A DNA stretch of 64,000 bases from UBA935 sp031555615. Its GTDB lineage: Bacteria; Bacillota; Clostridia; Lachnospirales; Lachnospiraceae. Of the stretch, positions 9,403-17,037 are shown piece after piece. The notes under the pieces are model-generated. The model searched no databases. It was not told the DNA's origin and worked only from the letters and a program-made list of their open reading frames with translations. The number at the start of each line of letters is the position of its first letter. Within the stretch, counting starts at the first letter, position 1. The stretch is from positions 10,085-74,084 of the forward strand of contig JAVBUF010000043.1 of NCBI GenBank assembly GCA_031555615.1, in the 5' to 3' direction. A program made the position numbers and the translations under genes.

Positions 9403-9984
9403 CTATTTTACCTGACTCCTTTTTTCCACTCCCAGCTTATCAAAGATATTGGAAACATGCTTTTTAACAGTGGTTTCCGCAATAAAAAGTTCTTCGGCAA
9501 TTTCCTTATTGGTTAATCCGGCATTGATCAGCAACGCAATCTGGACTTCCCGGGATGTCAGTCCGGCACCCTTCAATCTATCCTTTAAAGTTTCCTGCAT
9601 CTCCTCTTGTTCCGGTGGTTCGGCCGCTTTCTTTTTTCGCTTTCCGCACACCTCATAAATAATAAAACCATATAATACCGGGCGGCAGGCCAGGGCCGCC
9701 TCGGACAAAAGATTCTCTGTCCCTTTTATGCTTTGGAGACCAAAGAAAAGGATAATAAGGGTGCCTATGTAGCCCACTGTCCGGGCATTCATACCAATAA
9801 GTTCCGGTATTTCCTCCTTTTTTATTCCTTCCAGAAGATGGGGAATAAAAAGAATACCGATTCCGAAAGCCATCAGACCCATCAGCTTAATACTGATCAG
9901 AGCACCAATCTCAAAATCCATGCTATAACAAAGCAACAGGATAAATATTGCTATAGCAAATACATTGCTGCTGATTTTTTTCAT
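9403..9984 (-). CDS. Membrane-anchored LuxR-type transcriptional regulator
   Basis: The 193-residue protein has roughly four hydrophobic segments in the first 120 residues and a C-terminal LuxR helix-turn-helix (LTSREVQIALLINAGLTNKE then AETTVKKHVSNIFDKLG). There is no receiver domain. The DNA-binding domain is tethered to the membrane, so sensing is probably in the membrane part. The gene starts 12 bp after the stop of the MotA-like gene and is probably cotranscribed with it, so a shared role is likely. Confidence 0.7.
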   Translation of the reverse strand: MKKISSNVFAIAIFILLLCYSMDFEIGALISIKLMGLMAFGIGILFIPHLLEGIKKEEIPELIGMNARTVGYIGTLIILFFGLQSIKGTENLLSEAALACRPVLYGFIIYEVCGKRKKKAAEPPEQEEMQETLKDRLKGAGLTSREVQIALLINAGLTNKEIAEELFIAETTVKKHVSNIFDKLGVEKRSQVK

Positions 9985-9996
9985 ATGGCTTCATCC

Positions 9997-10464
9997 TTAT
10001 TCTTCAGAGTTTATAAAATCAATTAATTTAAATTCCAATCGTGTTTTCACCGGCAGCAATAAAATAATCATCCCCAGTCCATAAGCGAAACAAATAGCAG
10101 ATACCCCGATGCTGGGCCAAATATATTCTCCATTGCCTTCATACAACACCAAAATGGCCGGCATCACAGAAAGAAAAAGGCTGCCAAACAACAGGGTTCT
10201 GATTGCCAGTTCAACTGCCTGAATGGCCCGCTTTATCTCGCCCAAACTCTGGGGCTGTTTTTTAGTAACCGCAAATCTAAATCCGTTGACAAAGTCTTTG
10301 AGAACACCTGCCGCCATCAGTACCGGAATACAGAGTATCAGCAATAATATAAAGCTTGTCGGGTCGATCAATCCCATTATACCCATACCAAATCCGCCAA
10401 AGAACACTACACCCAGCAAAAATGAAACAATTACTCCTATAACCGCTATAAAATACATTTTCAC
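9997..10464 (-). CDS. MotA/TolQ/ExbB-like small membrane protein
   Basis: The 155-residue protein has four hydrophobic segments. Its N-terminal half (glycine-rich first helix, then GLIDPTSFILLLILCIPVL and VLKDFVNGF) resembles the start of MotA stator subunits. The long cytoplasmic loop of true MotA is much shortened, so it is probably not a working flagellar stator. AAGGAGG precedes the ATG. It is first in a two-gene unit with the membrane LuxR regulator and could be the sensor partner or a target of it; both options are inference. Confidence 0.5.
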   Translation of the reverse strand: MKMYFIAVIGVIVSFLLGVVFFGGFGMGIMGLIDPTSFILLLILCIPVLMAAGVLKDFVNGFRFAVTKKQPQSLGEIKRAIQAVELAIRTLLFGSLFLSVMPAILVLYEGNGEYIWPSIGVSAICFAYGLGMIILLLPVKTRLEFKLIDFINSEE

Positions 10465-10533
10465 TACCTCCTTATGATTTTAATTGTACGCTCCTGTTAC
10501 CTCTTCAGTTTACAAAGCAACCCTGTTTTTCAC

Positions 10534-10579
10534 AATACTACTTTGGATGTATTGTAGTATTAGTATCTATAATACTAAT
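10534..10579. promoter_or_regulatory. Two overlapping inverted repeats upstream of the MotA-like/LuxR operon
   Basis: AATACTAC pairs with GTAGTATT across 12 bp (10534-10561), and ATTAGTAT pairs with ATACTAAT across 5 bp (10559-10579). The two share the central arm, so mutually exclusive structures or tandem protein sites are possible. The second repeat overlaps the stop codon of the EamA gene. Placement upstream of the MotA-like gene suggests an operator, perhaps for the LuxR protein. Confidence 0.4.
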
Positions 10580-10980
10580 ATGCAAGTTCCAACTGTAATC
10601 AGTACCCCTCCCATTATAGTCTTGGTATTAACAGCTTCACCCAAAATCACAAAAGCCATAATCATACTGATTACTACGCTGAATTTATCAATCGGTATCA
10701 CCTTGGAGGCTTCTCCGATTTGCAAGGCTTTAAAATAGAATAGCCAGGAAAGCCCGGTGGCTAATCCCGACAGCCCTAAAAAAATCCAGCTTTTACGGCT
10801 GATATCGGCTATCCCAGCTTGCTTTCCGGTTAAAATCACAATCCCCCAGGCCATTACCATTACTACAACTGTCCGAATCGCCGTTGCCAGATTCGAATTA
10901 ACATTTTCAATTCCGATCTTGGCCAGGATCGAGGTCATTGCTGCAAAAAAAGCTGAAAGTAATGCATATATAATCCACAT
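10567..10980 (-). CDS. EamA-family small transporter (half-size DMT)
   Basis: The 137-residue protein has five predicted membrane helices. It shows typical EamA features: an early YALLSAFFAAMTSILAKIG helix and a final helix after the FVILGEAV loop. It contains only one EamA repeat, so it would have to dimerise, as short DMT proteins do. The start chosen follows GGAGGAAAC; a longer frame to 11004 lacks such a site. The substrate is unknown. Confidence 0.75.
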   Translation of the reverse strand: MWIIYALLSAFFAAMTSILAKIGIENVNSNLATAIRTVVVMVMAWGIVILTGKQAGIADISRKSWIFLGLSGLATGLSWLFYFKALQIGEASKVIPIDKFSVVISMIMAFVILGEAVNTKTIMGGVLITVGTCILVL

Positions 10981-11129
10981 ATTGTTTCCTCCACGGTTTA
11001 TCATCTTACTTCTTATTATAATGCATATTAAAGTGAAATGTAACCGGTAAGCTTCGGTTTGATACAGCGTACTTTTGTAGTACAGGGTGTGTTAGAATGA
11101 ATTTCAAAAAAGAAAAGGAGTGTTTTGCA

Positions 11130-11960
11130 ATGAAAAAAAATATTTTAAGAAGAACCGCATCCATTATCTTAACTACAATGTTATGCTTTATTACATTTGC
11201 TGGAAATGGAATAACAGCAAAAGCTGTCACCTATGAACATGAAGATATCCTGGAAGGTAACTTTTATGAAGCTAGTGATAGTTTCTTACTAGGACAGTAT
11301 ACCTTGCAGGAGTATGATGAAGTATGCTTTGTTTACTATGGCAGCTATGATACTTCAACAAAGACTGGTACAGATCTAATTTCCAAATCAAATATTCCGT
11401 CAGGGTCCAGCATAACCGAAGATAATACTGTACCTCTTGACAATACGCTCCCCCGGTGGAAACTTGCTACAATAGACTTTGTTTATGGTGAATATCTTCA
11501 TTTTATTTTCGTAGCTGAAAAATGGCCACTCACAGCAACAACCCTATCAGCAGGATGTGCACATACCTGTGAGTGGATCACGGAAAGCGAAGCATCCGAA
11601 ACTGCTGATGGCATGATGGCATATCAATGTACAAAGTGTGGAGCAATTACCGACTATATGGCTGGCGGAACCGGTTCGACATCAGCATATGCGGTATTCA
11701 ATAAAAACGTTGCACTTAAAGTGAATCAGGCTGAAAGCGGAGCCACCTTACATATTGATACTCAGCTTTGGACAAGCTTCTCGAAGAACGTGATGGCGGC
11801 GATTGCTGCACGGAGAGATATTACCGTAGAGCTTAACTATCGTCTGGAAGGCAAGAATTATCAAATCGTCATACCGGCAGGAGCATCGGTTCCGAACGAT
11901 GTTGATTTTGCAGGATTTAACGGTTACCTGGCTGGTTTGTATGGTCATGTAGCGAAATAG
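11130..11960 (+). CDS. Secreted protein with Cys-x2-Cys knuckle, function unknown
   Basis: The 276-residue protein begins with a Sec signal peptide that probably ends at ITAKA. A middle region holds HTCEW then QCTKCGAI, a small Cys-knuckle module seen in clostridial surface proteins. The C-terminal 80 residues (VALKVNQAESGATLHID and TVELNYRLEGKNYQIVIPAG) also recall domains of large secreted proteins of this group. There is no sortase motif or membrane anchor, so it is probably released or loosely bound. The start follows AAGGAG. No enzymatic motif was recognised. Confidence 0.6.
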   Translation: MKKNILRRTASIILTTMLCFITFAGNGITAKAVTYEHEDILEGNFYEASDSFLLGQYTLQEYDEVCFVYYGSYDTSTKTGTDLISKSNIPSGSSITEDNTVPLDNTLPRWKLATIDFVYGEYLHFIFVAEKWPLTATTLSAGCAHTCEWITESEASETADGMMAYQCTKCGAITDYMAGGTGSTSAYAVFNKNVALKVNQAESGATLHIDTQLWTSFSKNVMAAIAARRDITVELNYRLEGKNYQIVIPAGASVPNDVDFAGFNGYLAGLYGHVAK

Positions 11961-11999
11961 GTTTTCAGATTTATCACCTTGGACAGTATAAATGTAACG

Positions 12000-12043
12000 G
12001 TCACCGGCATCTTTACCTCTTTTGGTAAAGCTCTGCCGGTGAC
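12000..12043. terminator. Hairpin between convergent genes
   Basis: A 10-bp outer stem (GTCACCGGCA with its complement) encloses a 7-bp inner stem (CTTTACC/GGTAAAG). It lies between the plus-strand secreted protein gene and the minus-strand flavodoxin gene. The T-run is weak, so it may be a bidirectional terminator or only a transcript-protecting structure. Confidence 0.5.
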
Positions 12044-12095
12044 ATTTCGTCCGCCAGAATATTTTTGATAAACGTATCAATTACCGGAATCACCG

Positions 12096-12617
12096 TCATC
12101 CTTTCATACAGGCAAGTAATTCCTTCAAATTTTTCTTGTCAGAATGATCACTGGACTTTTCGAATACCTGCATCATACCGTTTTCCTCCTCCGTACGGTC
12201 TTTTTTCTTCTGCAAAACATTGTACATCATCTTTAACATACTTTTTGAAAAGAAGCCCATTTTTTCATAACAGAGGCCGCTCACCAGATAGAAGAACGGA
12301 ATTTTTCTTTGTTCTTCTGTCGATAAATTGCTGTTTTTTACCCTGGTGATCGCTTCCGTTGCTTCCATAGGTGTCGCACCAGTGGCAAACACCACCAGCT
12401 TTTTGCCCTCTGCCAGACTGCTTTTTTTGAACTTATCTAACCCTGATACTTTACCTGCCATGAGGCCGCCGCCATAAATAATGGTATCATACTCTGATAA
12501 GCCATTTCTGTCCGCTTCCTTAAGCGAAAATACCGGACAGTTCAATTCCTCACCAATCCACTTGGCATATTTAGCCGTAAAGCCTGTTTTACTTTGATAA
12601 ATCACTACTGTGTTCAT
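12096..12617 (-). CDS. Flavodoxin domain protein
   Basis: The 173-residue protein opens with VVIYQSKTGFTAKYAKWI, the FMN phosphate-binding loop of flavodoxins. It continues with YDTIIYGGGLMAGKV and VVFATGATP in the positions of the flavin ring loops. It probably carries electrons in a redox reaction of unknown partner. Its start overlaps the MarR gene stop by 4 bp, so the two are translationally coupled and probably respond to the same signal. Confidence 0.78.
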   Translation of the reverse strand: MNTVVIYQSKTGFTAKYAKWIGEELNCPVFSLKEADRNGLSEYDTIIYGGGLMAGKVSGLDKFKKSSLAEGKKLVVFATGATPMEATEAITRVKNSNLSTEEQRKIPFFYLVSGLCYEKMGFFSKSMLKMMYNVLQKKKDRTEEENGMMQVFEKSSDHSDKKNLKELLACMKG

Positions 12618-13081
12618 TCCAATTCCTCCCTGATTTGTTTTAAGTTTTCTTCCATTTTCAGTAAAATCTTTATAGTAAGTGCTATTTCCTCCTGGGACAC
12701 TCCCGCAAAAAGTTTTCCCATAAATTCCATTTCCCGATTATAATACTTCTCTTGAAAAGCATTAAGCTCTTCCGTTGGCAGCACTCTTGTCTTTCGCCGG
12801 TCCTGTTCATCTGTGCAAAGGGTAATCAAACCGTTCTTTTCCAGTTTTAAGGCCAGTTGCTTCACATTCTGATGAGAACTACCCATTACCTCCGATAGTT
12901 CATTCAGGGTAGGCGGCTGCTCACCAAACAGAGACAAACAGACCAGCATAAAAAACTGTTTGGCAGTAATCTCACTGTAAAAAGCATCTCCTGCTGCTTG
13001 TAACCGGTTATGAAAAGCAAAGAAAAGTCCAAACAAAATATGCTGATTATCATAACCGTCTAACATCTCATCTCTAATCAA
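12614..13081 (-). CDS. MarR family transcriptional regulator
   Basis: The 155-residue protein has a winged helix: LNELSEVMGSSHQNVKQLA as recognition helix, then LEKNGLITLCTDEQDRRKTR as wing with the conserved DxRxxR. It is preceded and followed by the helices that make the MarR dimer. The reading frame opens with TTG, preceded at some distance by AAGGAG; an ATG five codons later is an alternative. Two palindromes overlap its promoter, so autorepression is likely. It probably represses the coupled flavodoxin gene as well. Confidence 0.8.
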   Translation of the reverse strand: MIRDEMLDGYDNQHILFGLFFAFHNRLQAAGDAFYSEITAKQFFMLVCLSLFGEQPPTLNELSEVMGSSHQNVKQLALKLEKNGLITLCTDEQDRRKTRVLPTEELNAFQEKYYNREMEFMGKLFAGVSQEEIALTIKILLKMEENLKQIREELE

Positions 13082-13124
13082 ATTTATAATCTTGCTCCTT
13101 TCAAATTTTCTCCAACTAAATAAA

Positions 13125-13160
13125 GTAACATATTACACATCTTATAATGTAATATATTAC
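13125..13160 (-). promoter_or_regulatory. Tandem palindromic operators in the MarR promoter
   Basis: Two 12-bp palindromes, GTAATATATTAC (13149-13160, perfect) and GTAACATATTAC (13125-13136, one mismatch), are centred 24 bp apart. The first covers the -10 element of the MarR promoter. AT-rich dyads of this kind are typical MarR binding sites. Confidence 0.7.
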
Positions 13161-13179
13161 TTATTTGTTTTTTTGTCAA
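13151..13179 (-). promoter_or_regulatory. Sigma-A type promoter of the MarR-flavodoxin unit
   Basis: On the minus strand TTGACA (13174-13179) and TATATT (13151-13156) are separated by 17 bp. The -10 element lies inside a palindrome. Confidence 0.65.
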
Positions 13180-13236
13180 TTAAATTAATAAGCTATTCCC
13201 GAAAAAGTTACCACGTTAACAGTACACCATATCATT

Positions 13237-13371
13237 TTACACATTTCCTTTGCAATTTCCGCAATCACAGCTGCACCCGCTGCAACTTCCACGTTTTTTA
13301 TTCTTTATCATACTTTTGATGATTATAGTCACGATACCAACCAATATGGCTCCAACAATATAAGTTCCCAT
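13237..13371 (-). CDS. FeoB-associated Cys-rich membrane protein
   Basis: The 44-residue protein has one N-terminal membrane helix (MGTYIVGAILVGIVTIIIKS), a basic stretch and a C-terminal cluster of five cysteines (SCSGCSCDCGNCK). This is the layout of small proteins that accompany the ferrous iron transporter FeoB. No feoB is present in the window. The start follows AAGGAG; an upstream in-frame ATG at 13419 would overlap the Fur box and is unlikely. Confidence 0.78.
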   Translation of the reverse strand: MGTYIVGAILVGIVTIIIKSMIKNKKRGSCSGCSCDCGNCKGNV

Positions 13372-13398
13372 ATACTCTCCTTTTTTATTGTTTAATTT

Positions 13399-13417
13399 GT
13401 TAATGATAATCATTCTC
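13399..13417 (-). promoter_or_regulatory. Fur box
   Basis: The 19-bp site GTTAATGATAATCATTCTC matches 17 of 19 positions of the classical Fur consensus. It lies 27 bp upstream of the start of the Cys-rich membrane protein gene, which points to iron-repressed expression. Confidence 0.75.
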
Positions 13418-13458
13418 ATTTATAATATTATTCTATTGTTAGTCATTTGTCAATGCTA

Positions 13459-13487
13459 TTGACAATATTTTTTTCTCATGCTAATAT
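13459..13487 (+). promoter_or_regulatory. Consensus promoter of the DUF6530/GIY-YIG operon
   Basis: TTGACA (13459-13464) and TAATAT (13482-13487) are 17 bp apart, close to an ideal housekeeping promoter. Its -10 runs into a long perfect palindrome, so it is probably strongly repressed unless induced. Confidence 0.7.
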
Positions 13488-13513
13488 TTAGTAAATTAGT
13501 AATTTACTAAATA
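13485..13513. promoter_or_regulatory. Long perfect palindrome overlapping a promoter -10
   Basis: Two 13-bp arms (TATTTAGTAAATT and its complement) flank AGT. The site begins in the -10 element and extends over the expected transcription start. It has the form of a repressor operator. The binding protein is unknown; the nearby MarR protein is a candidate but its own sites differ in sequence. Confidence 0.6.
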
Positions 13514-13535
13514 ACTGTTATGAAAGGAAATACTT

Positions 13536-14015
13536 ATGAATATACCCACTACTCTGAAACATAAACCGGTAATCGTCTCTGAAAATTATGAAAATATCGA
13601 TGGGCGAACTGCCTACCAAACCGATGCCAAAGGGTTATCCTTAGGGCTGGCCCAGTGGAATGACCGGGGGAAAGTAGATATTTCCGCTAAAGTATGGCGT
13701 TATACCGGTGAAAAATGGTCGCGCCAGTCAGAGGAGCTACCTCTTCACCGGGTCTTGGATCTGGCTATTCTGGCTTGCCGGGGATATCAGTATTTTCAGG
13801 AAGCTTACCGCTATCCCAAGTTATATGATCCTAATGATACCTGTATCGACCGGCTCGGCTTGCAGGGGGATGCCATGACTGTTGAAATATGCACAGACAA
13901 TCCCATGATCGATGAGGATATCCGCTTATTTCAGCAGGCCTTGAGCAATGATGGTGAAATGTTGGGTGAACGGTTTCGGCTCCTTTCTGCCTTACTGGCA
14001 GATATGGGATATTAA
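13536..14015 (+). CDS. DUF6530-like protein of unknown function
   Basis: The 159-residue soluble protein has no signal peptide or membrane helix. A recognisable segment is GLAQWNDRGKVDISAKVWRY, followed by a helical C-terminal half. It resembles the DUF6530 family of Firmicutes, for which no activity is known. AAGG precedes the ATG at a somewhat long distance. It is the first gene of a pair with a GIY-YIG protein, 15 bp apart, behind a strong operator-controlled promoter. Confidence 0.6.
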   Translation: MNIPTTLKHKPVIVSENYENIDGRTAYQTDAKGLSLGLAQWNDRGKVDISAKVWRYTGEKWSRQSEELPLHRVLDLAILACRGYQYFQEAYRYPKLYDPNDTCIDRLGLQGDAMTVEICTDNPMIDEDIRLFQQALSNDGEMLGERFRLLSALLADMGY

Positions 14016-14030
14016 GAAAGGATTATTATT

Positions 14031-14393
14031 ATGGATAGAGAAAGACGTAAAGAACTGACCGAACAGTTTAAACAAATTAAAACTTACCTGGGGATTTACC
14101 AGCTGCGGAATACCGTTAACGGCAAAATTTATCTGGCCTCCTACCCCAACCTGAAAAACCGTGAAGTGAACCTGCGGAATGAATTGGATATGGGACGTCA
14201 TTATAATAAGGCTTTGCAGAAGGATTGGACCGAAATGGGCGGAGATGCCTTTGTTTATGAGGTTCTGGAGCAGAAGGAATCTAACGATATTACGGATAAG
14301 CGTTGGGTTTTAAAGCAGATGGAAGAAGAATGGATGGAAAAAGTACAGCCATACGGCGATAAAGGCTATCATAAACCCAAAGGAAATGCCTGA
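14031..14393 (+). CDS. GIY-YIG domain protein
   Basis: The 120-residue protein has LGIYQLRNTVNGKIYLASYP near residue 20. This carries the GIY strand, but the YIG triplet is degenerate (KIYLAS). A later NLKNREVNLRNEL helix contains an arginine at the expected position, and ALQKDWTEMGGDAFVYEVLE completes the fold. Nuclease activity is possible but uncertain because of the altered second motif. It is cotranscribed with the DUF6530-like gene. Confidence 0.65.
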   Translation: MDRERRKELTEQFKQIKTYLGIYQLRNTVNGKIYLASYPNLKNREVNLRNELDMGRHYNKALQKDWTEMGGDAFVYEVLEQKESNDITDKRWVLKQMEEEWMEKVQPYGDKGYHKPKGNA

Positions 14394-14397
14394 CAGC

Positions 14398-15555
14398 TTA
14401 TTCCAGTTCGTCTAAAAGTTCCTTAAATGCTGTAATTATCGAAAAATCTTCCACGCCCCTGCTCATTACCACTGTTACGATTTGAAGTTCGGGAACAACA
14501 AAAATATATTGTCCGCCATATCCTTCTGCATAATACATGCTGTATTTTTGCTGTTCCTTAGGAGTATCGATCCACCAGTTGTAACCATAAGCCTTATTGG
14601 GTCCATGGCTGGAAGTGGAAATCCGTACCCACTGGGCCGGAACAATCTGCCGTTCTCCCCATTTGCCTTCCTTGAGATACAATTGTCCGAATCGGGCGGC
14701 ATCTCTTGCCGTCATCCAGATACCGAATCCGCCGATGGTAATCCCCTGTGTATCTGACCACCAGGCAAAATCTTGTATTCCTATTGGTTCAAACAGATTT
14801 TTACGGACATATTCTGCTTCCGGCATGCCTGTAACCTGGGTTAAGATTGCCGAAATCAAATGAGAATTTCCCGAACTGTAATTAAACACCTCACCGGGTG
14901 CACTTTTCATATTCTTTTGCAGTATAAAATCCACCTGGTTTTCCGCCATCAGCCAATCCAGGAAAACCTCACCACTGGTGTTTTCTGTCCAATCAATCCC
15001 CGAAGATAAATTTAATAATTGTTCTACGGTAACTTCTTTCATTTGATCATCCGTAACCGCGGGAAAAAAATCTCCTATCTGACTGTCCACTCCGGGCAGA
15101 TAACCCTGTTCTATTGCAATACCTACCGCCGCCGAAGTGATACTTTTGGTGCAGGAATATAAATCAAACCTGCTGTCTTTGTTATACCCCTCACTGTAAT
15201 ACTCATAGACAATTGTGCCATCCCTAACCAGCAGGGCAGCATGAATTTGTTTATCCTGAAGTTTCTTGTTAAATTCCTCCAGCCATTTTGATTCAATACC
15301 ATGGTTTTCCGGTAAATCCTGTTTCCATTCATTGCTGGTGCCGCCTGCTTCTCTGATTGCCGGAGAAGGAGCACCTGTCACAATATCTTTATCCTCATTA
15401 CTACCTACATTATCTGCAACATCTGAAACGTCTCTTATTTCTTCAACTTCTAACTCCGATAACGGTTCTGTCTCTTCCCGCTCCGGCGTTCCGCATCCTG
15501 CTGTCAGCAGTAAAGAGGCAATCAGCCAAAAATTTTTTAATATAAATTTGTTCAT
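14398..15555 (-). CDS. Serine hydrolase lipoprotein (class C beta-lactamase fold)
   Basis: The 385-residue protein has a lipoprotein signal with lipobox LTAGC. The mature part contains SCTK (catalytic Ser and Lys, in LYSCTKSITSAAVG) and YSSGNSH in the place of the YxN motif. A C-terminal GYGGQYIFV stretch takes the place of the KTG/HTG motif. Such proteins act outside the membrane as esterases or peptidases, and few are true beta-lactamases. The start overlaps the MATE stop as ATGA, so the two are translationally coupled; an ATG four codons further upstream is less likely. Confidence 0.82.
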   Translation of the reverse strand: MNKFILKNFWLIASLLLTAGCGTPEREETEPLSELEVEEIRDVSDVADNVGSNEDKDIVTGAPSPAIREAGGTSNEWKQDLPENHGIESKWLEEFNKKLQDKQIHAALLVRDGTIVYEYYSEGYNKDSRFDLYSCTKSITSAAVGIAIEQGYLPGVDSQIGDFFPAVTDDQMKEVTVEQLLNLSSGIDWTENTSGEVFLDWLMAENQVDFILQKNMKSAPGEVFNYSSGNSHLISAILTQVTGMPEAEYVRKNLFEPIGIQDFAWWSDTQGITIGGFGIWMTARDAARFGQLYLKEGKWGERQIVPAQWVRISTSSHGPNKAYGYNWWIDTPKEQQKYSMYYAEGYGGQYIFVVPELQIVTVVMSRGVEDFSIITAFKELLDELE

Positions 15556-16907
15556 TTTAACACCCATGCCTTTCCGCCGTCAGCCCTGTAAACAGTACTA
15601 TTATTGTACCACCATTTTCCGATAAAATAAATATTAACTATCATAACGATGACCTCCGTAAAGACAAATGACATCCATACTCCATCCATCTGCCATACCC
15701 TGCTTAATCCCAGCACCATCGGTACAGCCAGGATCAGGCTGCGCATCAGTGCGATTACAAGAGCTGTACCGGGTTTTGCTATGGCACTGAAAAATGCGGC
15801 ACCGATGATGTTCATTCCGGCAAAGAAAAATCCAACAAAATAAATTTTTATTCCTTTCATGGCTAATGCTTCCAGAAGCAGATTTCCTTCACTGTTGAAT
15901 GCCCCTACGATTTCTTTTGTTCCTCCGGATACTGTCCCATATATTACCGCCGCCAGGAAAAACGACAATACAAATGCATACCTTACAATCTGTCCCGCCA
16001 GCTTTTTATTTCCCCGGCCATGTTCTCTACTGGTCAAGGGCTGGATTCCCTGGGCCACACCGGTAAACACCGCCACTGCAATTAATGCAATATTGGCCAC
16101 AATGCCATATGCTGCCACACCCACATTTCCCTCTAATCCCAGAATAACCAGATTAAAGGTAATTAATGCAATTGCCGAAGATAACTCACCGATAAAAGAC
16201 GAAATACCCAGAAATAAAATACGGCCCGCTTCCTGAACATAAATCCGGCATCCCGTCAGACCAAAGTTGTTTTTGCCCTTTTGAAAGTGCAGCAATAAGA
16301 TTCCTACCCCGATGACCGGTGACAGCCCCGTTGCAAAAGCTGCCCCGAACATTCCCATAGAAAGCGGAAATATAAAGAAATAATCCAGTAATATATTGGA
16401 AAAGCTGCTTACCAGCATGGCTGTCATGGCCAGTTTGGGATTATTGTCATTTCGGACAAAAGCAATCAGAATATTGTCCAATAGAAAAAAGGGCGCAAAA
16501 CATAACACGGTGGTCAAATAGATTCGTGCCAAAGGCATGGTCACCTCATCCGCTCCCAGCAAACGTAACAGGGGCACTGTAAAGAAAAGAGCACATACTA
16601 CAAAAAAGACTGCCACCACTGCTCCTATTGCCAGAGCATGCATAAAAGCTTTCCCAGCTTCCCGGTTTTGGCCGTTGCTTTTTAAGATGGCATAGCGAGT
16701 TCCGCCGCCAATTCCGATCATCAATCCAAAACCCTGTAAAATACTGAATATGGAAATGCAAAAATTCAATGCCGTTAATCCGTCAGCTCCCAATGCCCTG
16801 GCCACAAAAAAAGTATCCGCCAGAATATAACAGGATAATCCCATCATTCCCAACACATTTAAACTTACATACTTACTGAATTCCCTTAAAATCATTTTAC
16901 TTTTCAT
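15552..16907 (-). CDS. MATE family efflux transporter
   Basis: The 451-residue protein has about 12 hydrophobic helices in two repeated halves. It begins with KYVSLNVLGMMGLSCYILAD TFF in the first helix and carries the family loop FGLMIGIGGGTRYAILK in helix 2. MATE proteins export drugs or metabolites in exchange for Na+ or H+. It is coupled to the serine hydrolase lipoprotein gene, which is unusual and may mean the two act on the same compound. Confidence 0.85.
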   Translation of the reverse strand: MKSKMILREFSKYVSLNVLGMMGLSCYILADTFFVARALGADGLTALNFCISIFSILQGFGLMIGIGGGTRYAILKSNGQNREAGKAFMHALAIGAVVAVFFVVCALFFTVPLLRLLGADEVTMPLARIYLTTVLCFAPFFLLDNILIAFVRNDNNPKLAMTAMLVSSFSNILLDYFFIFPLSMGMFGAAFATGLSPVIGVGILLLHFQKGKNNFGLTGCRIYVQEAGRILFLGISSFIGELSSAIALITFNLVILGLEGNVGVAAYGIVANIALIAVAVFTGVAQGIQPLTSREHGRGNKKLAGQIVRYAFVLSFFLAAVIYGTVSGGTKEIVGAFNSEGNLLLEALAMKGIKIYFVGFFFAGMNIIGAAFFSAIAKPGTALVIALMRSLILAVPMVLGLSRVWQMDGVWMSFVFTEVIVMIVNIYFIGKWWYNNSTVYRADGGKAWVLK

Positions 16908-16925
16908 TATAATATCCTTTTCTTT

Positions 16926-16982
16926 TCAAAAAAAGTGCCGTTGGTATCCCTTCCATGACCTAATGGAATACCTTCGGCACTT
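16926..16982 (-). terminator. Rho-independent terminator of the AGCS symporter gene
   Basis: The outer stem AAGTGCCG/CGGCACTT and inner stem TTCCAT/ATGGAA with GGTA/TACC form a long hairpin followed on the minus strand by seven T. It lies between the symporter stop and the MATE start. Confidence 0.8.
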
Positions 16983-17037
16983 ATCTTATTTTACCCGGCG
17001 GCAAAATAAAGTGACTTTTATAAAATTTTATGTTTCT

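Noticed and set aside
9997..10464. Functional flagellar stator MotA
   Set aside because: The protein is half the normal size with no motB nearby, so only the family resemblance is kept.
14398..15555. True AmpC beta-lactamase
   Set aside because: It has SCTK and a YSS motif but the KTG/HTG box is not clear, and it is a lipoprotein. A general serine hydrolase call is safer.
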